Positions 6,765 to 10,970 of a DNA stretch of 10,970 nucleotides are shown here, piece after piece. Under the pieces are notes generated by a model. That model saw only the letters and a list, made by a program, of their open reading frames with translations, was not told where the DNA came from and ran no database searches. Each line of letters opens with the position of its first letter. Position 1 is the first letter of the stretch. The position numbers and the translations under genes are program-made. The DNA is from Anaerolineales bacterium UBA3940 (lineage in GTDB: Bacteria > Chloroflexota > Anaerolineae > Aggregatilineales > UBA3940): assembly GCA_002385675.1 (NCBI GenBank), contig DGDY01000300.1:1-10970 (forward strand). Direction: 5' to 3'.

Positions 6765-6780
6765 GTCGTTAGATTACGAC
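6765..6780. promoter_or_regulatory. Small dyad at the peptidase transcription start
   Basis: GTCGT (6765-6769) and ACGAC (6776-6780) form a dyad with a 6-bp centre, about -4 to +12 relative to the predicted minus-strand start near 6776. The position fits an operator, but with five-base arms chance is a real alternative. Confidence 0.25.
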
Positions 6781-6782
6781 GT

Positions 6783-6811
6783 ATGATAGCGCCGGGGTAG
6801 GCTGCCGTCAA
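6783..6811 (-). promoter_or_regulatory. Promoter of the LysM-M23 peptidase gene
   Basis: On the minus strand, TTGACG (6806-6811) and TATCAT (6783-6788) are separated by exactly 17 bp, each matching the housekeeping sigma consensus at five of six bases. The predicted start is near 6776, giving a leader of about 32 nt to the ATG at 6744 or 56 nt to the one at 6720. Confidence 0.75.
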
Positions 6812-6851
6812 ACGGAGGGGTTCTCGTAGCGGGTCAACCTGCCGCGACTGT

Positions 6852-6902
6852 GCAAAACACCGGAGGCGTTTTGCCTGGGAGGTTTCGTAACGCGAAACCT
6901 CC
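6852..6902. repeat. Pair of adjacent perfect hairpins
   Basis: GCAAAAC (6852-6858) pairs with GTTTTGC (6868-6874), with an inner CC/GG pairing. Three bases later GGAGGTTTCG (6878-6887) pairs perfectly with CGAAACCTCC (6893-6902) across a 5-nt loop. Two strong palindromes back to back, with neither T-tract nor gene, are typical of dispersed intergenic palindromic elements. Confidence 0.65.
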
Positions 6903-6925
6903 ATAACCGTCTGCGGCTCCCGTTT

Positions 6926-6952
6926 CACAAATGGCACAAACAATACGAATGG
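6926..6952. repeat. Second 9-mer array (CACAAATGG-type)
   Basis: Three 9-mers follow one another: CACAAATGG, CACAAACAA and TACGAATGG. They match the units at 5398-5424 and abut the next palindrome directly, its first base being the last base of this array. Confidence 0.6.
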
Positions 6953-7012
6953 TAGGGGCGGGTCGTGATGCGCGATGCTTCGCATCGACCGCATCAATAG
7001 ACCCGCCCCTGC
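6952..7012. repeat. Branched GGGGCGGG palindrome (MITE-like or REP-like)
   Basis: The outer arms at 6952-6964 (core AGGGGCGGGTC) and 7000-7012 (core GACCCGCCCCT) pair over 13 positions with one G-U. Inside, GATGCG and CGCATC pair, and CGATGC-TTC-GCATCG forms an apical hairpin, so nearly the whole 61 nt folds on itself. There is no coding content. The terminal inverted arms and compact size suit a non-autonomous or REP-type element. Confidence 0.65.
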
Positions 7013-7090
7013 TCGTCTCGCGATAGCATGAGGCGCGAACGTGTCACTCCCTCCTGCGACGCAGGGGGCGGGGTTTACCGCCCCAAACAG

Positions 7091-7119
7091 TTGACGGCGA
7101 CCGCGACTGCCTGTACAAT
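7091..7119 (+). promoter_or_regulatory. Promoter of the ROK regulator operon
   Basis: TTGACG (7091-7096) and TACAAT (7114-7119) are 17 bp apart, each matching the consensus at five of six bases. The predicted start near 7126 leaves a leader of about 46 nt to the ATG at 7172. Upstream in-frame ATGs at 7028 and 7118 lie before this start. Confidence 0.8.
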
Positions 7120-7120
7120 G

Positions 7121-7147
7121 CTTCCTAAATCCACTGGACTTACAAAG
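7121..7147. promoter_or_regulatory. Candidate operator at the ROK regulator transcription start
   Basis: TAAATCCA (7126-7133) and TGGACTTA (7135-7142) are inverted copies around a single central C, with seven of eight positions matching. The symmetry continues outward to CTT (7121-7123) and AAG (7145-7147), giving 10 matches in 13 position pairs. It begins at the predicted +1, where a bound repressor would block initiation. The adjacent ROK repressor is the obvious candidate binder (inference). Confidence 0.55.
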
Positions 7148-7171
7148 TGCGGGTCGCTGGCGATTGGGCCG

Positions 7172-8359
7172 ATGAAGAAAGCCACCAGGCAGCACACCAA
7201 GACTCATAACAGCCAGTTGATCCTCCAGACCATCTACGACCGGGGGCGTGTTAGCCGTGCCGATATTGCGCGGCTGACCGGCCTGACCCGCACCACTGTC
7301 TCGGACATTGTCGGCGAGCTGATGGAAGATGGGCTCGTCGCAGAGGTCGGCATTGGCCCGTCGGCGGGCGGCAAGCCGCCCATCCTCCTCAGCGTTGTCG
7401 CGGATTCCCGACACATCATTGCCATCGACCTTGCCAACAGCGAGTTCCGCGGCGCGGTGGTGAACCTGCGCGGAGAGTTCCGCCACCGCCTCGAACTCCC
7501 GGTTGGCGACCGGGACGGCGACGAGGCGCTGGAGTTGGTGTACCGGCTGGTCGACGAACTCATCGCGCTGACCGACAGCCCGATCCTCGGTATCGGCATC
7601 GGCTCGCCGGGCCTGATGGACGCCCGCCACGGCGTGGTGCGCAAGTCCGTCAACCTGGACTGGCAGGATCTTCCGCTTGGCAGCCTGCTTGAGGCGCGCT
7701 ACCACCTGCCCGTATACATCGCAAACGACAGCCAGGTCGCGGCACTCGCCGAGATGCGCTTTGGCAGCGGCAAGGACGCGACGAACCTGATCGTGATCAA
7801 GATCGGGCGCGGCGTCGGCGCGGGGATCGTGCTCAACCGGCAGTTGTACTTCGGCGACAACTTCGGCGCAGGGGAGATCGGGCACGTCGTCATCGACCCC
7901 GGCGGGGAGCCATGTCGCTGCGGCAACTGCGGCTGTCTGGAGACGCTCGTCAGCAGCCGGGCGCTCGTCCGGCGCGTGCGGGAGATGGCGCGGCAAGACC
8001 CATCCGCGACGGTACACCGCTTCGCCGCCACGCTGGAGGAGATCAACACGGCGGTGCTGCTGGAGGCGTTCCACGCCGGGGACGAGAGCATCGCCCGGCT
8101 GATCGAGCAGACCGGGCAGCACCTCGGTACGAGCGTGGCGAGCATGACGGCCAGCCTGGGCATCCAGCGGGTTGTGATCGCGGGTAGCATGGCCCGCTTC
8201 GGGCGGGCGCTTACCGACCCGATCAAGCGACAGATCGCCGTGCGCTCGCTGCCGGTGCTGGCAACCGAGATCGAGATCGAGACGTCGAACCTCGGCAATG
8301 ACATCGTAATCCTGGGGGCGGCGGCGCTGCTCCTGTCGGAGGAGCTTGGGATCGCGTAG
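7172..8359 (+). CDS. ROK-family transcriptional repressor (NagC/XylR type)
   Basis: The ATG at 7172 gives 395 residues, the normal size of NagC/XylR regulators. Earlier in-frame starts lie upstream of the mapped promoter. A winged helix (about 13-58; NSQLILQTIYDRGRVSRADIARLTGLTRTTVSDIVGEL split across its helices) binds DNA. The ROK domain runs from about 80 to 390. Its zinc motif is complete: His238 and Cys248, Cys250, Cys255 in GEIGHVV and CRCGNCGCLE. The first phosphate motif reads DLANS rather than DLGGT, which suggests sugar sensing rather than phosphorylation, although Asp186 (ANDSQ) at the usual catalytic place remains. Such proteins repress sugar uptake and catabolic genes until a sugar or sugar phosphate binds. 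No clear ribosome site precedes the start. It is the first gene of an apparent operon, 60 bp before the ROK-like kinase, and probably regulates itself through the dyad at 7121-7147. Confidence 0.92.
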   Translation: MKKATRQHTKTHNSQLILQTIYDRGRVSRADIARLTGLTRTTVSDIVGELMEDGLVAEVGIGPSAGGKPPILLSVVADSRHIIAIDLANSEFRGAVVNLRGEFRHRLELPVGDRDGDEALELVYRLVDELIALTDSPILGIGIGSPGLMDARHGVVRKSVNLDWQDLPLGSLLEARYHLPVYIANDSQVAALAEMRFGSGKDATNLIVIKIGRGVGAGIVLNRQLYFGDNFGAGEIGHVVIDPGGEPCRCGNCGCLETLVSSRALVRRVREMARQDPSATVHRFAATLEEINTAVLLEAFHAGDESIARLIEQTGQHLGTSVASMTASLGIQRVVIAGSMARFGRALTDPIKRQIAVRSLPVLATEIEIETSNLGNDIVILGAAALLLSEELGIA

Positions 8360-8419
8360 ACGACCGGCCCGCCGACCCTGACCCTTCATCCCGTTCTGAG
8401 TCGATTGCAGAGAGGGTGT

Positions 8420-9832
8420 ATGCTCGAAAAAACACTGCTCAAGGAACCGGCCATTGCTCCCCCGCTCGACCCTGAATTCCGGCCTGCCGTGCTGGCGAAC
8501 CGGCAGTTTCGCGCCGAGGTGGACGCCTCCGGCGAGGGCGTGCCGCTTGTGTTTGGGCTGGAACGCCCCGGCGGGGTGGTGTCGCGTTTTGAGACGCGTG
8601 TCTTCCCGGAAGGGCATCCGCGCGCGGGCCAGAACCTCGCCTATGCCGAGCGCCTGCTGAAGTTCCTGCTGTGGCAGCGCGGCGCGTATCACGTCTACGT
8701 CGGCGGGCCGCGCAGCATCGGCGAGTACCTGCGGCGGGTGTATGCACCGGGCGGCGAGCGCGCCTTTGACGCGCACTTCCTCGGCGAGGAGGTCTACCAG
8801 CGTCCCTTCACCGTGACGCCCTGCGCCCCGGAGGACGTGCCCGCCGAGCACGAGATCGAGCGCGCGCTGGGCCGCCACCTCGACGGCTGCCGCATCGGCT
8901 TCGACCTCGGTGCGTCCGACCTGAAGGTGTCGGCGGTGATCGACGGCGAAGCCGTGTTCAGCACCGAGATCGTGTGGGAGCCGCGCGAGCAGACCGACCC
9001 GGCCTACCACCGCGAAAAGATTATGTCGGCGCTGAAGCTGGCGGCGTCCAAGATGCCCCGTGTGGACGCGATCGGCGGCAGTTCGGCGGGCGTCTACATC
9101 GACAACCGCCCGATGATCGCCTCGCTGTTCCGGGGCATCCCCAGAGAACGGTTCGACGAGGTTCGCAACATGTTCCTCGATATCCGCCGCGAGATGGGCG
9201 TGCCGCTTGAGATCGTTAACGACGGCGAGGTCACGGCGCTTGCCGGGTCGATGTCGCTGGGCGTCAACCGCATTCTTGGCATTGCGCTTGGCTCCAGCGA
9301 GGCGGCGGGCTATGTGACGGGGACGGGCAGCATCACCGACTGGCTCAACGAGCTGGCCTTCGCGCCAATTGATTACAACCCCAACGCTCCCGCCGATGAG
9401 TGGTCTGGCGACCGGGGCGTTGGCTCGCAGTACTTCTCGCAGCAGTGTGTGTTCCGGCTCGCGCCGAAGGTGGGCATCGACGTGCCGCAGGGCGTGACCA
9501 ACGCCGAGAAGCTGGAGTTCGTGCAGGCCAGGCTGGAGGCCGGCGACGAAGGCGCGCGGCAGATCTGGAAGAGCATCGGCGTGTACATGGGCTACGGTCT
9601 GGCGCACTACGCCGATTTCTACGACCTGGAGCACGTGTTGCTGCTGGGGCGTGTCACGTCGGGGCAGGGCGGCCCGCTGATACTTGACGGCGCGCGTGAA
9701 GTGCTGCGCGTTGAGTTCCCTGAGCTGGCCGAGCGCATCAGCCTGCAGCTTCCTGACGAAAAGAGCCGCCGGGTCGGCCAGTCTGTTGCCGCCGCCAGCC
9801 TGCCTGAAATCTCACGTGAGGACGCATCATGA
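8420..9832 (+). CDS. Atypical ROK-fold sugar-kinase-like protein with N-terminal extension
   Basis: From the ATG at 8420, preceded closely by AGAGGG (8411-8416), the protein has 470 residues; a TTG at 8405 is an alternative start. Residues from about 157 form an actin-like ATPase of ROK type: phosphate motif GFDLGASDLK (160-169), GGSSAG (219-224), the catalytic-Asp motif VNDGEVTAL (Asp268) and ALGSSEAAGYVTGTGS (289-304). The Cys-rich zinc motif (GH...C-x-CGxxGCLE) of normal ROK proteins is absent; a segment containing DEWSGDRGVGSQYFSQQ takes that place. The first 155 residues (AERLLKFLLWQRGAYHVYVGG, split by helices) match no domain I recognise and contain no helix-turn-helix. It is likely a kinase acting on a sugar or amino-sugar derivative, but activity is unproven. 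It overlaps the PIG-L gene by 4 bp, so the two are translated together. Confidence 0.8.
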   Translation: MLEKTLLKEPAIAPPLDPEFRPAVLANRQFRAEVDASGEGVPLVFGLERPGGVVSRFETRVFPEGHPRAGQNLAYAERLLKFLLWQRGAYHVYVGGPRSIGEYLRRVYAPGGERAFDAHFLGEEVYQRPFTVTPCAPEDVPAEHEIERALGRHLDGCRIGFDLGASDLKVSAVIDGEAVFSTEIVWEPREQTDPAYHREKIMSALKLAASKMPRVDAIGGSSAGVYIDNRPMIASLFRGIPRERFDEVRNMFLDIRREMGVPLEIVNDGEVTALAGSMSLGVNRILGIALGSSEAAGYVTGTGSITDWLNELAFAPIDYNPNAPADEWSGDRGVGSQYFSQQCVFRLAPKVGIDVPQGVTNAEKLEFVQARLEAGDEGARQIWKSIGVYMGYGLAHYADFYDLEHVLLLGRVTSGQGGPLILDGAREVLRVEFPELAERISLQLPDEKSRRVGQSVAAASLPEISREDAS

Positions 9833-10677
9833 ACTTTCAGCTAGAAGCAGCTCAGGTCTTTGTGCCGGACGGACAGCCCGTCGAGGCGGCGCTCGCCCGC
9901 ACCACACATCTCGGCATCAGCGCGCACCAGGACGACCTGGAGATCATGGCGATCGACGGCATCCTGAAGTGCTTCCAGCAGCCGGACCGCTGGTTTACGG
10001 GCGTCGTGGTGACGAACGGCAGCGGCTCGCCGCGTACCGGGCTGTATGCCAACACCACCGACGAGGAGATGCAGGCTATCCGCGTCCGGGAGCAGCAGAA
10101 GGCGGCGATTGTCGGTGATTACGCCGCGCAGGTGCTGCTCGGCTACCCCAGCAGCGTCGTGAAGGACAGCGCCAACAAAGGCCCGGTGCAGGACCTTATC
10201 ACGGTGCTTGAGGCCACCCGGCCCGAGGTCGTCTACACGCACAACCTTGCCGACAAGCACGCGACGCACGTCGCTGTGGCGCTCCGCGTGATCGAGGCTA
10301 TCCGCAGCCTGCCCGCAGACGCACGCCCGGCGCGGCTGTACGGCTGCGAGGTCTGGCGCGACCTCAACTGGTTGCTCGACTCGGACAAGGTCATCTTCGA
10401 CACGTCGGCGATGGAGAACCTGCAGGAAGCGCTGCTCGGCGTTTTCGACTCGCAGATTTCCGGGGGCAAGCGTTACGATCTGGCGACGATGGGCCGCCGC
10501 CGCGCCAACGCCACCTTCTTCGAGTCGCATGGCGTGGACAACGCGACCGGGCTGGCGTTCGGCATGGACCTGACGCCGCTGATCACGGACCCGTCGATGG
10601 ACGTGGGCGCGTACGTGCAGACGTTCATCGACAGGTTTGCGAACGACGTGCAGCAGCTTATCGCGAACGTCCGCTAG
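9829..10677 (+). CDS. PIG-L/LmbE-family deacetylase
   Basis: This 282-residue protein belongs to the zinc-dependent N-acetyl-sugar deacetylases. The first metal motif is AHQDDLE (His33, Asp35 and Asp36; normally AHPDDE, here with Gln for Pro and an extra Leu). The second is KHATHVAV with His144 and His147 spaced as in the family HxxH motif. The conserved R-x-x-E helix (RVREQQKAA, 85-93) is also present. No signal peptide is visible, so it acts in the cytoplasm, removing acetyl from a GlcNAc-type or similar conjugate; the exact substrate is unknown. The ATG at 9829 overlaps the upstream TGA (ATGA), and GAGGA at 9818-9822 is six bases away, a good ribosome site. Coupling to the ROK-like protein suggests successive steps on one substrate. 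Confidence 0.9.
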   Translation: MNFQLEAAQVFVPDGQPVEAALARTTHLGISAHQDDLEIMAIDGILKCFQQPDRWFTGVVVTNGSGSPRTGLYANTTDEEMQAIRVREQQKAAIVGDYAAQVLLGYPSSVVKDSANKGPVQDLITVLEATRPEVVYTHNLADKHATHVAVALRVIEAIRSLPADARPARLYGCEVWRDLNWLLDSDKVIFDTSAMENLQEALLGVFDSQISGGKRYDLATMGRRRANATFFESHGVDNATGLAFGMDLTPLITDPSMDVGAYVQTFIDRFANDVQQLIANVR

Positions 10678-10709
10678 CGAGATTCCGGCAATCCGTTTAG
10701 GATCTCGCT
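10676..10709. other. Hairpin at the end of the deacetylase gene
   Basis: AGCGAGAT (10676-10683) plus CC (10685-10686) pair with GGATCTCGCT (10700-10709), leaving one bulged T and a 13-nt loop. The stem includes the last two bases of the TAG stop. No T-tract follows. It may be a partial terminator or an RNA-processing boundary that sets expression of the lipoprotein apart from the enzymes. Confidence 0.4.
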
Positions 10710-10740
10710 CCGTAGACCCGCACAGTGAGCAAAGGAGAGA

Positions 10741-10806
10741 GTGAACGGGGAAACACACCGCACGCACGTACCACACCGTAACCTGTTTGACCTATGCTCC
10801 ACCTGA
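10741..10806 (+). CDS. Possible 21-residue leader peptide
   Basis: A GTG at 10741 follows AAAGGAG (10731-10737) by three bases and opens a 21-codon frame ending in TGA at 10804-10806. The product is rich in His and Arg (THRTHVPHRN). It lies wholly in the gap before the lipoprotein gene. The short spacing and small size make chance a strong alternative; no attenuator pairing was found to support a regulatory role. Confidence 0.2.
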   Translation: MNGETHRTHVPHRNLFDLCST

Positions 10807-10815
10807 CCGAATGTT
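10787..10815 (+). promoter_or_regulatory. Weak possible promoter for the lipoprotein gene
   Basis: TTGACC at 10787-10792 is a good -35, but the 17-bp position (10810-10815) reads AATGTT, a poor -10. The lipoprotein may have a separate promoter that I cannot define, or be read through from the upstream operon. Confidence 0.2.
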
Positions 10816-10833
10816 TATGGAGGAGAAAAGTCC

Positions 10834-10970
10834 ATGACTAAGAAGCTGTTTCTGGCGTTTCTGCTCATCGCGGCGCTGATGCTCTCCGCCTGCCAGCCCG
10901 CGGCGCCCGCCGAGGAGCCGGCTGCGGAAGAGCCCGCCGTCGAGGAGCCTGCTGCCGAAGAGCCGGCTGC
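10834..10970 (+). CDS. Lipoprotein, probably ABC-transporter substrate-binding protein, 3' end missing
   Basis: Only the first 45 residues lie in the window. A Lys-Lys start, a hydrophobic segment and the lipobox LSAC (Cys20) show a signal peptidase II lipoprotein exported and anchored to the membrane. After Cys20 the chain is a flexible linker of EEPAA units (from residue 27, bases 10912 onward), typical of Chloroflexota solute-binding lipoproteins. GGAGGAG at 10819-10825, eight bases before the ATG, is the strongest ribosome site in the window and implies high expression, as expected for a binding protein. The solute-binding call rests on linker style and on the sugar-gene context, because the functional domain lies beyond the edge. 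Permease and ATPase genes would be expected to the right. Confidence 0.75.
   Translation, partial: MTKKLFLAFLLIAALMLSACQPAAPAEEPAAEEPAVEEPAAEEPA

Larger units (their letters stand above)
6812..7090. other. Repeat-filled spacer between divergent promoters
   Basis: The 427-bp gap between the peptidase and ROK regulator genes has promoters at its two ends and no credible gene between them. The inner part is a mosaic of GCAAAAC and GGAGGTTTCG hairpins, a 9-mer array, a branched GGGGCGGG palindrome and a GGGGCGG hairpin (7065-7071 with 7078-7084) six bases before the -35 at 7091. The segment 7013-7064 and the stretch 6812-6851 show nothing else recognisable. Confidence 0.6.

Noticed and set aside
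5373..6952. CRISPR array suggested by regularly repeated short units
   Set aside because: The 9-mers are directly adjacent without spacers, units are far too short, and no cas-like gene is present.
7028..7171. N-terminal extension of the ROK regulator from the ATG at 7028
   Set aside because: These codons include the promoter -35 and -10 boxes and encode a sequence unlike ROK regulators, which normally start just before the winged helix, as at 7172.
6761..9634. A 957-codon minus-strand open frame covering the ROK regulator and most of the ROK-like gene
   Set aside because: Its codons are exactly in register with the sense codons of both genes, so its stops would need TTA, CTA or TCA sense codons, which are rare in this GC-rich DNA. 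The product is low-complexity in Arg, His, Ala and Asp, shows no domain, and runs through palindromic repeats.
9841..10776. A 311-codon minus-strand frame opposite the PIG-L gene
   Set aside because: It is again in register with the sense gene and has no recognisable domain, while the sense frame has both metal-binding motifs.

Overview
The window is GC-rich, gene-dense bacterial DNA. It carries ten convincing protein-coding genes; one is cut by the left edge and one by the right edge. High GC, an Ala/Glu/Pro-rich linker after the lipobox of the last protein, an anchored LysM-M23 peptidase and a multidomain class III cyclase all point to a Chloroflexota bacterium, probably Anaerolineae-like. 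That placement is inference, because no rRNA or marker gene is present.

Left part (1-3469, + strand): the 3' end of a polytopic GT39-like glycosyltransferase, then an inverted-repeat spacer. A likely promoter follows and reads into a small membrane protein built from three FW-containing repeats, a GT4 glycosyltransferase and a small beta-rich protein of unknown function. This looks like a cell-surface glycan or envelope neighbourhood.

Middle (3493-6811): a GC-rich palindrome ends the first block. A TATAAT-type promoter then drives a soluble GAF-PAS-class III adenylate cyclase with all catalytic residues present. It converges on a minus-strand gene for a membrane-anchored LysM-LysM-M23 cell-wall peptidase. 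The peptidase has a clear intrinsic terminator (5512-5543) and a well-formed promoter (TTGACG-17-TATCAT). The convergent gap also holds a short tandem 9-mer array and a small palindrome.

Right part (6812-10970, + strand): about 200 bp of stacked palindromes and 9-mers separates two divergent promoters. The rightward promoter (TTGACG-17-TACAAT) has a near-perfect 17-bp dyad exactly at the expected transcription start, a good operator candidate. It drives a ROK-family repressor, an unusual ROK-fold kinase-like protein with a long N-terminal extension, and a PIG-L deacetylase that overlaps it by 4 bp. A secreted lipoprotein, probably an ABC substrate-binding protein, begins after a 156-bp gap. 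Together these suggest a repressor-controlled module for uptake and processing of a sugar, possibly an N-acetylated amino sugar. The substrate is not visible from sequence.

The promoters settle several starts: the longest open frames for the cyclase and the ROK repressor begin at or upstream of the -10 boxes, so shorter starts are chosen. No CRISPR, phage, transposase, tRNA or rRNA was seen.
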